Assembly: GCA_033961575.1 (NCBI GenBank)
Contig: CM066736.1
Coordinates: 8,465,501 to 8,529,500 of the forward strand
DNA from: Aselliscus stoliczkanus
Lineage: Eukaryota > Chordata > Mammalia > Chiroptera > Hipposideridae
Direction: 5' to 3'
Length of the DNA: 64,000 bases
Part shown: piece by piece, positions 44,095-52,768 of the stretch
Numbering within the stretch: the first letter of the stretch is position 1
Layout of the letters: every line of letters starts with the position of its first letter
Made by a program: the position numbers and the translations under genes
Notes under the pieces: model-generated
Databases searched by the model: none
Seen by the model: only the letters and a program-made list of their open reading frames with translations
What the model was told of the DNA's origin: nothing

Positions 44095-44544
44095 TCTCTT
44101 TTTAAAGATTTTATTGGGGATTTAGGGGAGGGGAACAGTGTTGGGGAACCGGGGGAGGGGAACAGACAAGTTGCTGTCTTTTTGTTCTTCAGTCTAATTG
44201 CGGAGGATGTTGCTTCACTGGCCCATGTTGGTATCGTCATTGTGCTCTTCCCGGATGAGGCAGATGGGTCGCCCGCCTCTGGATGGTCGCTCACGGCGGC
44301 TATTGTCAGCTCATGCTGGCTGCCGGACGCTCGCACTGGCTGCCAGCACTCACTGTAGCCTATGGCAGCCCACTGCAGCAGGGGCTGTAGCCTACGCCAT
44401 CGCCGGGGCTCACACAGTCCAGCTCCAGGTGGAGCTGTTGTTAGCTGTAGTGGGCAGTGTCACTGGCCCTCATATGTGGGATCCGAACCGGGGCTGCTGG
44501 CATCCCAAAACCAGCGCTTAACCAATGCGCCACTCGGCCGGCCC
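44095..44544 (-). mobile_element. Composite SINE (A-long) with perfect 15-bp target-site duplication
   Basis: Reverse orientation, T-run to GGCCGGCCC. AAAGAGATACTTTTT repeats exactly at 44080-44094 and 44545-44559. Confidence 0.93.
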
Positions 44545-44560
44545 AAAGAGATACTTTTTG

Positions 44561-44700
44561 CTGATGCTCTGTATTTCAAGGATCTTGATTTTTAATCACT
44601 TTTATTTTCGGTTCCACTAAGTAGGACCTGCTGATGCTCTGTATTTCAAGGATCTTGATTTTTAATCACTTTTATTTTCGGTTCCACTAAGTAGGACCTG
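44561..44700 (+). repeat. Perfect 70-bp tandem duplication
   Basis: 44561-44630 and 44631-44700 are identical, beginning CTGATGCTCTGTATTTCAAG and ending GTAGGACCTG. It starts just after the 3' copy of the SINE target-site duplication and precedes a GT/GC run. Confidence 0.95.
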
Positions 44701-44710
44701 CAGGGAAAAG

Positions 44711-44741
44711 GTGTGTGTGTGCGCGCGCGCGCGCGCGCTCT
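44711..44741 (+). repeat. GT/GC alternating purine-pyrimidine run
   Basis: GTGTGTGTGTG then about eight GC units, a sequence class prone to Z-DNA. Confidence 0.9.
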
Positions 44742-44777
44742 CGCATCATTTGCCTTGCATGAAAATGCCACTGTAGA

Positions 44778-45000
44778 AGAGGGTTTCTCAATCTCCACAC
44801 TATCGACATTTTGGGTCAAATGATTCTTTGTTGTGGAGGCTGTCCTGTGCATTGTAGGATGTTTAGCAGCACTCCTGATCTCCACCTACTCGATGCCAGC
44901 AGCACCCTTCTACTACTAGTTGCTGATCAGTTGGAGACAAAAATGTCTCCAGATATTGCCAAATACCCCTGTGGGGGATGTGCCCCTGGTTGAGAGCCAC
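44778..45000 (-). mobile_element. MER5A-type hAT fragment
   Basis: GTTTCTCAATCTCCACACTA, TCCTGTGCATTGTAGGATGT, TTTAGCAGCACTCCTG, AAATGTCTCCAGATATTGCC and a GGTTGAGAGCCAC end identify MER5A in reverse. Confidence 0.85.
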
Positions 45001-46249
45001 AATGGCCTTGCTCTGCTATTAAACTCCTGGACTCCCCATCCCAAACCAGTGCTCCATCCAGGTTCAAAGGAAAGCTTGTCTAAGTCTGACGCGGCTCTAT
45101 AGGACAAGCTGCCATCTGTGCCATTGAAAGCCACCATTAGTTACAGAATCAAGGACAGATTCACAAGGTGGGGTTAGGAGACCTGGGTGCACTACTCACC
45201 CCTGCCAGGGGCTCTGGGAATAAGTGTGGGCAAATCACTTATCTCTCTGGCACTTGGGAATATAACACCTGTTCTGGCCACATCAAAGGGAGCTGGGTAA
45301 AGGAGGGATGATTTGATAGATCCCTTTGGAGAGTTAAAAGCCCTCTTCAAAGGGAAGTATTATAATATGTTCAGCCATGATTCAGGTGGTACATCAACCT
45401 CATTGCCCCAAGCTCTTCTCTCCCAGGGAAAAAGGAAAGTGCATGACGGAACTTAGCAATTGACTCCCCTGTTAATTCAAATTTTCGCTGCCAACCAAAT
45501 GAGAACCCCAAGCTAAAACCCCGGCATTTTCATCTGACCATGTAGACCTGGAATACGTTCCCAAGGGTACCCTCGCCCAGAGCCAGGGCAGGGCTCTGTC
45601 TGGGATGCCCCGGGCAGTCTGTTGAGCCAGGAGGTGGGAGATTGATGATATGATGCTGCTGCAGTGTTTGGTACAGCTCCTTTCAATCAATAGGCTGTTT
45701 GGTGCTTTCTGGATGGAGGGTGAAGTCTGGGAAAGAGAATGTTGGGCTAGATTCTTGCTTTTTGCTGAACATTTTATATTCAGACAAGGCATAAATAGTG
45801 ACCTCGAAACTCGCCCCTTCTCACTCTTGACTTTCCCACCATTTTCACTCTTTGGCCGTTTGTCCTGTCCTGTCCTGGTTATCCCAGGTATGAATCTCAC
45901 TTCCTCTTGATCGCCGGACAAGGGGACCAGGGCATAAGAAAGTCTCCCTGATTTGATCCATTAGAAAATTCAACCATAACCCCTTCCCTTACTGCTTTTT
46001 TTTCCCTCACTCCATCCTTCTGGAAGGGCATCTCTGCAGGTGGAATTTTACCTTTACCTGTCTATCAGTATTTGGTTCACGTCTTTCTCACACAGGAGAC
46101 AAGTTTCAGGAGGGAAGGAATGACGTTTGTTGTATCGATTGCTCCACCCCAGCATCTATACTTGTCGAATATATGAATATTCAAGTATGGAAAGAGATCA
46201 CTGTGGGAGCCCTTTTAAGCAGGAAGACTCAAGGATAGATATGTTTTAG

Positions 46250-46390
46250 GAAGAAAGTTGCTGCTATTTACTGAGCACTTACTATGTTCCTCGGTTTCAT
46301 GCTACGCTCTTCATTGCCTCACTTCATTCAATCCTCACAACAAACCCTGTGACTTAAATGTGGCAAACGAAATGCTTTTAAGGACAGGGA
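46250..46390 (-). repeat. MIR SINE, antisense
   Basis: Plus-strand TTTACTGAGCACTTACTATG and CAATCCTCACAACAAACCCT. Confidence 0.65.
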
Positions 46391-46728
46391 TGGGAGTTAA
46401 GTTTCAAAAAGCAAAAAACTGGCGTAATCAAAAATGACCTCATTGAAACACTCACTCACGTGAAATGCCTTTCACTGCATACTCACCCTGGAAGATGTGG
46501 CCATTGGGTGGGATGGAAGGGGACTTATACATTATCCTCCCACCCCCAGCACCTATATTTGACTTGAAATTAGTTAATTCTGGTGTGACCCCACTTGGCT
46601 CCACGTTTTATGGATGAGAACGCGGGGCCATGAAGATGCTAAGCGAGGATCGGAGTACATCGAAGCTGTGAGCTGGTCCCGATTCCACCTCTCCCCTTCA
46701 TCCCCAGCCCTTCCCAACCTGGTCACTC

Positions 46729-46733
46729 ACCTG
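46729..46733 (-). other. IQCD: Candidate splice donor of IQCD non-coding exon 1
   Basis: Minus-strand GAGCAG/GTGAGTGACC is a textbook donor in the promoter region shared with TPCN1, the right orientation and place for the untranslated first exon of IQCD (exon would end at 46731). No transcript evidence is available. Confidence 0.5.
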
Positions 46734-46784
46734 CTCCAAGGGCTCCAGGCTTCTCTATTCAGTTACCTCCGCTGTACCCCCCCC

Positions 46785-46797
46785 GTTGCTAGGTTAC
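46785..46797 (-). promoter_or_regulatory. Consensus RFX X-box
   Basis: Minus-strand GTAACCTAGCAAC fits GTNRCC-N-RGYAAC at every specified position. RFX factors drive motile-cilia genes, and IQCD/DRC10 is one. It sits about 55 bp from the candidate IQCD exon 1 donor. Confidence 0.65.
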
Positions 46798-46799
46798 CC

Positions 46800-47720
46800 G
46801 CCAAACTCAGAAGGCGGGATTCAGCGTCTGACTGATTTTCCCGTTTCACCATTCAACAACTTGTTCCGCTCAGTTCGCCCCACCTCCTGAGGTTTGACCA
46901 ATCAGAGGCACCGTCTCTCTGACCCTCCACCAATGGAAAGACTCTGAGTTGGGCTGAACAAGTAAGACTGAGAGGATAGGAGAGGGGGAAGGGGCGGAGC
47001 TTCTCAGTCCCGCCCCTTCTCCCGAAGGCGGGCAGGGAGGCTTGCATCGGCAGTGGGCGGGAACTGGGGAAGGACGTGAGGCTTGGCCAATCAGAGCTCA
47101 TCGTGGCAACCTAAGGAGCCAATAGATTGCAGCAAAGGGGGCATGAGGCGGGGCCGGAGGGGTTGAAGGGACAGTAGGCGGTGGATGGGCGAGCTGGCGC
47201 AGCTGCCGTGGTGGCAGCAGCTGAAGTGGCGGCGGCGGCGGTGGCGGCTGCAACAGCTCCGGGCTCGGGGCTTTGGCGGCCGCGCCGGCAGGCTGGGCTG
47301 CACGGTGCCAAGCCCGGCGCGCGGTCCGGGTTGCTGGGGCGGCGCGTGTAAGAATCCGAGGGGGTGCGAGGGATGGCTAGACGGCGAGGGCAGGGGTCAG
47401 GGGTCAGAGGGCGCGAAGCAAGGGGTGGCGGCTGGGTTCCCGGGCGTGGGAGGCGGGCAGGGCGGGCCCCGAGGGGCTGCGAGGAAGCCATCGCGTGCTT
47501 CTCTCCCTGCAACCCCAGCCGGGGTTGTGCACCCCCGCTCTTCTTCCCTGGCTTCCTGGGGCGACCCCACGCGGGGGCCCACGCCGGGGCTGGGAGCACG
47601 TGGAGCGGGAGCCCGCACTCCTCTTGTTCCCACGCTCCTTCTGCAACCGCTCGTCGCCCTGGTGCCCTGGGACGGCCCCGAGAGAGGCTCGTGTCCGGCC
47701 AGGCTGTCCAGGTGGACAGG
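46800..47720. promoter_or_regulatory. CpG-island promoter, inferred bidirectional IQCD / TPCN1
   Basis: GC- and CpG-rich block with four CCAAT boxes (46898, 46930, 47087, 47119; all on the plus strand), GC boxes (GGGGCGGAGC near 46990, GGGCGGGAAC near 47055) and no TATA. TPCN1 leaves to the right, IQCD is inferred to leave to the left. Confidence 0.7.
47150..47347 (+). other. TPCN1: Probable TPCN1 non-coding exon 1
   Basis: CpG-island sequence with a GGCGGC-rich run (about 47227-47250), ending at a good donor GGCGCGT/GTAAGA. An ATG at 47185 opens a frame that reaches the donor. With the first acceptor of the next exon the frame hits TAA exactly at the junction; with the second it stays open into the channel ORF (see findings). 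Start of the exon is a guess. Confidence 0.5.
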
Positions 47721-48094
47721 CTGCAGGTCCTGGCCCGGGACCTGCCTCCATGGGGTGACCCTTCCCTTTTGGGCTCTATACAGAGCGGGGAGCAAAGCCC
47801 GTGGAAGGAGCACCACACTAGGAGTCAGGGGCCCTGCGCTCTGTGACCTTGGGCAGGTCCTTTTCCCTCTCAAAGGATGGGTTTGAATACACTCAGATTA
47901 TGGGGCTGGTTCTGGGCAGAGGTGTAGGATCACGGTTCAGAGGGGTCTCAGGAGGGGGATCCCTAAGGTCAGGCTGCCTGGGTTGAAATCTAGCTCTACC
48001 ACGTCCCTGCTGTTTGCTTACAGGAGGCAGGTTCGCCGCGGTGTGCCTCAGTTTCCTCATCGGCGAAGTGGGGATGCCTCCACAGCAGCACGGT

Positions 48095-48292
48095 TGACAT
48101 GTTGAGCCACGTATTTCTTTGTTGCTGAGGGTCGCACCTGCGTATTGTAGGATGCTTAGTGGCATTCCTGGCCTCTCTCTTCCAGCACCCGCATCCCTGA
48201 GTTGTGTCAATCAAAAATGTCTCCATACAGTGCGAGTGTCCCATTGGGGTGGGGGTGTGTGTGTGTGCAAAAGAACCCCAGCTGAGAGCCAG
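48095..48292 (-). mobile_element. MER5A-type hAT fragment in TPCN1 intron 1
   Basis: TATTGTAGGATGCTTAGTGG, AAAAATGTCTCCATACAGTG and a CCAGCTGAGAGCCAGAG end, reverse MER5A. Confidence 0.75.
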
Positions 48293-48409
48293 AGAACTAA
48301 GACAGTGCATGCAAGCAAACAGTCATCTTATTAAGCAGTTAAAATAACATGCACTAGCCATTATGATAATAATAAAAGTAGGAACCCTGGATGAGTTGAA
48401 AGGGAGACT

Positions 48410-48575
48410 AGGCTTTCCTGCCTTCAAAATAAACACAGGGGAGAATGGCAAAATGTTGATAATTGTCAAAGCTGAGTGGTAGGTACCAGGAAGTTCATTT
48501 ACATAGTCTCTCTACTTTTGAGTATGTTTGGAAATATCTGTGGTGAAAAAGTTAAACCAAAAAATAAAAAATAAA
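48410..48575 (+). mobile_element. LINE-1 3' end fragment
   Basis: TTGTCAAAGCTGAGTGGTAG, CTCTACTTTTGAGTATGTTT, then GGTGAAAAAGTTAAACC, an old L1M 3' end. Confidence 0.65.
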
Positions 48576-49299
48576 AACGTATAATTCTTAAGACAGCCAA
48601 ATGGTAGTGTTTCATTTGCGGTTTCCTCCTCTGTCTCCCCACTACTGAGATTTAAAAGCAAAAGGAATCCCTAGATCTGAAGAAAACAACAAAAAAAACT
48701 CACAGGACGTTTGCTGGCAAGAGAGCTACAGGCTGAGCAAGCAGAAGGGTGCTCACTTCTGCCTCGTTTTAAAAAGATATGGTCACCCAGGGACCTGCTT
48801 GGGGTTATTCTAATGGCTCGTGAAAGAAGTAAATGGTGGGGTTGCCATTCAGGGTTTAGTCTGGAGGCCAAGTTGAGTGAGCCCAGAAAGCCACAGCTTG
48901 AGGAAGCAACCTGCTGTTGTTTTCAAGTTCAAAGGTCTGCTGTCAAATCTGCTGAGTCTTTGCTTTTCTCTTGGTCCTCCCCAGAGGAAATGGGAATGTG
49001 TGTAAATAGGAACTGTAACAGGCTAGTCCTGAGTGTTTGAAATTGGGAGCTCAGGGTGAGTGCTTTTGCTGTGTGACTGGACAGCAGTTTAAAAACCACT
49101 CTAGCCTTCCCTTTCCTCCTCAAACACCTAATCTAGGAGAGTAAAGCATATATGAGAATGCCTTGGGCAAGAGTAGGCGACCTGACACACTAACTCTTTA
49201 TAGGTCACTGCAGGTAGGTGCTGCCGAAATACCAGGGTTGGGACTTGGAGAAATTGTGATGTCGTGGCTAGGAGCAAGGAGAGTCATATTGCAAAATTC

Positions 49300-49490
49300 A
49301 AAAGTTTGGTTTTCTAGCTATGGGTTCTTGGGCAAGTTCCTTAACCTCTATGAGCCTAAAGTCTCCCCCTCTATAATGGAGGACAATACTCCTACCTATC
49401 AGGAAGTTTCAGGAAAATTTATTTAAAAATTGCTAGAACAGTCCTTGGTACATAGTAAGCACTCACTGATATTAACTACTATTATTTTAA
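49300..49490 (+). repeat. MIR SINE
   Basis: GGGTTCTTGGGCAAGTTCCT, TAACCTCTATGAGCCTAAAG and GGTACATAGTAAGCACTCAC. Confidence 0.75.
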
Positions 49491-49639
49491 TGGTGTGTAT
49501 TTTTAAGCCTTTAATGTCTTTACAAAACTCACACACACAAAGAAGGACAAAAAGAGGTGGAGGTGGAACACATTAGTCATAATCTCAATTTCCAGACATA
49601 ATTACCATTAACTTGTTCTTCCAGAGATTTTTTTTGCTC

Positions 49640-49801
49640 TCGTTTTTTTTAATGCAATTATACTGCAATACTTTTATTTTGAGATAGAATTCACACCATA
49701 TACTCCACCCTTTTAAAGGGTACAATTCAGTGGTTTTTAGTGTATCTGCAAGATTAAGCAACCATCTCCTCTATCTAATTCCAGAACATTTTCACCCATA
49801 G
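49640..49801 (-). mobile_element. LINE-1-derived segment abutting TPCN1 exon 2
   Basis: TTTTGAGATAGAATTCACAC, GTACAATTCAGTGGTTTTTA, CTATCTAATTCCAGAACATT and TTTCACCCATAG form a common L1 3' segment in reverse. It ends about 50 bp before the exon acceptor. Confidence 0.75.
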
Positions 49802-49850
49802 TGGTTGTATTTTAATAATTGTCTTTCTTTTTTTATCCCCCAAACCCTAG

Positions 49851-50093
49851 AAGATGCCTCAAATGGAGGAGTTTCTGAGAAGTACCTCTGGGCCTGTGGC
49901 TTTGAAAGGGAGCTCAAAGCAGAGGCTATTTACAGCCCTGTACATCACATCCTGAGGGCTGCAGGAGAGGAGAATATGGCAGTGGCCATGAGTTTAGATG
50001 ACGACGTTCCCCTCATTCTGACCTTGGATGAAAGTGGGGGTGCCCCACTGGCTCCCTCCAACGGCCTGGACCAAGAGGAACTGCCTAGCAGAA
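49851..50093 (+). CDS. TPCN1: TPCN1 first coding exon (gene continues beyond window)
   Basis: Exon from acceptor AAACCCTAG (AG 49849-49850) to donor AGCAGAA/GTAAGG; coding starts at the ATG at 49976 (coding part 49976-50093). Encodes MAVAMSLDDDVPLILTLDES, GGAPLAPSNGL and DQEELPS, matching the human TPC1 N-terminus (MAVSLDDDVPLILTLDE). TPC1 is a two-pore, 2 x 6-TM voltage-gated cation channel of endolysosomes, activated by PI(3,5)P2 and involved in NAADP-linked Ca2+ release. Only the cytosolic N-tail, including the dileucine-like targeting region, is here; no transmembrane part. Three residues (AVAM versus human AVS) are added after Met1. The leader holds a 33-codon uORF (49854-49955) and is also open in the main frame. 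Confidence 0.93.
49854..49955 (+). promoter_or_regulatory. Upstream ORF in TPCN1 leader
   Basis: ATG at 49854 opens a 33-codon frame (MPQMEEFLRSTSGPVALK...) ending TGA at 49953-49955, 20 nt before the TPCN1 start and in another frame. Start context is AAG ATG C (A at -3 with the first acceptor). Likely translational attenuator rather than a protein gene. Confidence 0.5.
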
Positions 50094-51224
50094 GTAAGGT
50101 GGTAGGGCGGGCTGGGGATGGAGGGCGGGGCGGGGGGGCAACTTCAGGCTGTGAGCTATGGGCTTGGTGGTCTGATAGCAGAAGCATGTACCCGAATGCC
50201 TGACCTTGCATTTGACCTCCAAGATCTGACATAGAAACTACTGGGAGGTTCTGGGGTCCTAACCCTATACTCCAAACTTAGGTATGCTCCCAGGGGCCCT
50301 CTCCTCCCTTAGCTCTTTGCCTCCCTTGCATCTCAGGCACCCTGGTCTTGCTCAGTGGGGCCCCAAGGCACACCTGCTCCTTGGCTAGCTTCCCTGCCCC
50401 CATTCCTTGTTAAAAAAAGAAACAGATTTCAACACTGGCCTCCGTCTGTCCCAATCTGAAACTGTTGGCAGGAAAGCAGAGGTGACTGCTGCTCCCCACT
50501 GGGGCTCATGCTGTGGGTCCTACCTTGCCCAGGACAGGGTGGAAGGGGACAAGCATTTTATCATGATCTATTGATTTGAGGGTTTGGGGTTTTGCTTCGT
50601 CTTCCTCTAAATCATAGCCTCATACAACGTGAACCCAAGAGAGGGCGTGAGCTTTAAATTTTTTAAAGTTTAAATGTGTTTCTGGCAGAACGAGAGGCCT
50701 TAAAAACCTTTCTGGTTCTTGTCCCAAAGCCATTTGCATCATTTGCTCAGGTCTTGGGTCCAGAAGAGGCTTAAAATAACTTGCCTTTCACAGAGGGTCT
50801 TACGTCGTCAGGGGCTAATGCTTGAGGGTCTCCTTAGCAAAGAGATGTTTCTCCTGCCAGCCATACCCCTGAGCCAGGACAGACAGAGGGGCATTGCTCT
50901 CCTCCACGTAACAGGTGACAACACTTGGGTTCGGGGAAAGATGAGCCTGGCCCTCCTGTCTCTTTTGTCCAGAGAGACTAGCGTTGTGTTGCAGGGAGTT
51001 CAGTAGCCTCTCCTTGGAAGTGATGAAAGGTTCCTATGGATGGGAGTGCAGTGGGAGCCTCCCTATAAACTGGCCTCTCCTTGCTTCAGCATGCCCACAT
51101 CGTCTAGGATGGCAGAGCTGGGTGGTCCAGAGAAGTTAGAATGTACAAGATTTTTACCCTCAGAGCTGTGCAGGGCCTAGAAAGCAGTGACTCTGGTTTC
51201 AGGCACACTTCTTAAATGCCCAAG

Positions 51225-51370
51225 CTTAGTGTTAGGCTCTTTTTTATGCTTTATCTTAGCTAAGATCCTTTCTCAAGGTAGGCAGTATTATCCCTGCTTT
51301 ACTGAGGAGGAGACAGTGAGTCAGAGAGGCTAAGGAACTTGCCTGAGGTCACACAGCCAGCAGGTGTGAG
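51225..51370 (-). repeat. MIR SINE, antisense
   Basis: TTATCCCTGCTTTACTGAGG, AGTCAGAGAGGCTAAGGAAC, CTGAGGTCACACAGCCAGCA. Confidence 0.8.
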
Positions 51371-51450
51371 GCCTTGTGTGTTCTAGGGCCTTCTTACCTG
51401 ATGGCTCCCCATTTCCTGCCTTAGTCCACAGTGTTGCACCGCTTCTAGTT

Positions 51451-51664
51451 CAGGGGTCGGCAAACTGCGCCTCATGAGCCCCATGCGGCTCTTTGGGTAC
51501 GTACATGTGGCCCTGAAGTAAAATTGAAAATGAAAATAAAAAATTTATAACATTTTAAAATTCACAAAATGGTGATTTCATTTGTTTTGTGGCTCTCGAA
51601 TAATTTTTAAATTGTTGGGAGGGACAGGATTGGCTCTTCGGTCTCAAATGTTTGCCGACCCCTG
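51451..51664. mobile_element. Non-autonomous hAT transposon with intact ends
   Basis: Terminal inverted repeats CAGGGGTCGGCAAAC (perfect over 15 bp) enclose 214 bp. Flanking 8-bp duplication TTCTAGTT (51443-51450) and TTTTAGTT (51665-51672) differ at one base. The interior repeats the phrase TGCGGCTCTTTGG / TGGCTCT. Well-preserved ends indicate a much younger insertion than the MER-type elements. Confidence 0.9.
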
Positions 51665-51689
51665 TTTTAGTTCCATGAATTCCCCCATG

Positions 51690-51995
51690 CACTCTTAAAC
51701 CTCTCTGCCTTGCTGATAACTCAGCCTGAAATGCCTTTCCCAGCTTCTTCTTTGCTCCTGAGCTTAAGTTCTGTCTTGAGAACCCTGTGGATAATCCCAT
51801 CTCTTTGAAGCCTTCAGGAACCTCCCCTTCCTGACAGGGCTAATTATTGCCCTTTTCTTCTTTGGTATCTTGATTAGGCTTCCATTATTACAAGTCACTT
51901 ACAGTGTGGTAATTACTTATTTAACCATCTGATCACCTGATCTAGGCCCTGAGTTCCATTCATCTCTGTATCCCCGAGCTCGATGATACCCTCAA
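51690..51995 (+). repeat. L2 LINE 3' fragment
   Basis: TGAAATGCCTTTCCCAGCTT, CTTTGAAGCCTTCAGGAACC, GGCCCTGAGTTCCATTCATC and TGTATCCCCGAGCTC follow the L2 3' end. Confidence 0.75.
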
Positions 51996-52382
51996 CAGGT
52001 CATGGTCACAAGGGACCTGGTTGGGTTTCTGGATCCTTGTAGCTCATGGAAGTAGCTGTCTGAAGACCCTAATCAGAGGTGGGCAGCATCCCCTCCTGAC
52101 TCTCCTCTTCACCAGTGGTTTGAGTCTCATTTCTCCCAACAGAGCTGATTGTCCTGGAAGTTGCCTTTGTCGTCCCCAGACTAGGGCTGATACAAACTCT
52201 TGAGGTAGGAAGCCGTTGGCAGAACACAGACAGAGGCCTTCAGCAGAGTTGGCAGGTCCCTGGACATGGACCCCTGAGAACGAAGCAGGCTTGCTAAGGG
52301 CGTGAGCCTTGATCGAGCCTGGGCTTCCACCTTGACCTGTCACCAATGCCTTCCTTTGGCACTGGACCTGCCTATTCCCTGT

Positions 52383-52768
52383 CTTAGTCTGCTTGGGCCA
52401 CCATGCCACAGACTCGGGGTGGGGGTGGGGCGGCGTAAACAACAGAAATGTATATGCTTCCACAGCTCTGGAGGCTGGAAGTCCAAGATCAAGGTGTCAT
52501 TAGGTTTGGTTTCTTCTGAGGCCTCTCTCCTTGGCTTGCAGACGGCTGCCTTCTCACTATTTCCTCACCTGTTCATCCCTCAGTCTGCGAGCCTGTGTCC
52601 TAATCTCTTTTCATAAGGACACCAGTCAGATTGGATGAGGGCCCCCCCCCATATGACCTCATTTGACCTTCATTACCTCTTTAAAGGCCCTGCCTCCTAA
52701 CACAGCCACATTCTGGGATCCTGGGACTTCAACACAGGAATTCCAGGGGGACACAATTCAGCCTGTAA
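52383..52768 (-). mobile_element. MLT1-type LTR (ERVL-MaLR), antisense
   Basis: TTAGTCTGCTTGGGCCACCA, AACAACAGAAATGTATATGC, GGAAGTCCAAGATCAAGGTG, CTTCATTACCTCTTTAAAGG and ACACAATTCAGCCTGTAATG. Better preserved than the copy at 21515. Confidence 0.87.

Larger units (their letters stand above)
32229..46730 (-). other. IQCD: Inferred IQCD intron 1 (no gene recognised)
   Basis: A 14.5-kb stretch without a recognisable coding exon, bounded on the minus strand by a consensus donor at 46731 and the acceptor at 32229. In human, IQCD extends to the TPCN1 promoter, which supports the reading. Contents: five full-length composite SINEs, several shorter SINEs, an LINE-1 ORF2 remnant, MIR and MER5A copies, a perfect 70-bp duplication and an AT-rich non-repeat block at 36370-36910. 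Confidence 0.6.

Noticed and set aside
34586..44544. Regularly spaced, near-identical ~430-bp repeats resembling an array
   Set aside because: Orientation is mixed, spacing is irregular and target-site duplications show independent SINE insertions.
47185..47886. A 233-codon open frame in the second CpG island
   Set aside because: CpG islands have few stop codons by composition. No domain is recognisable and a splice donor at 47348 truncates it; treated as TPCN1 leader.
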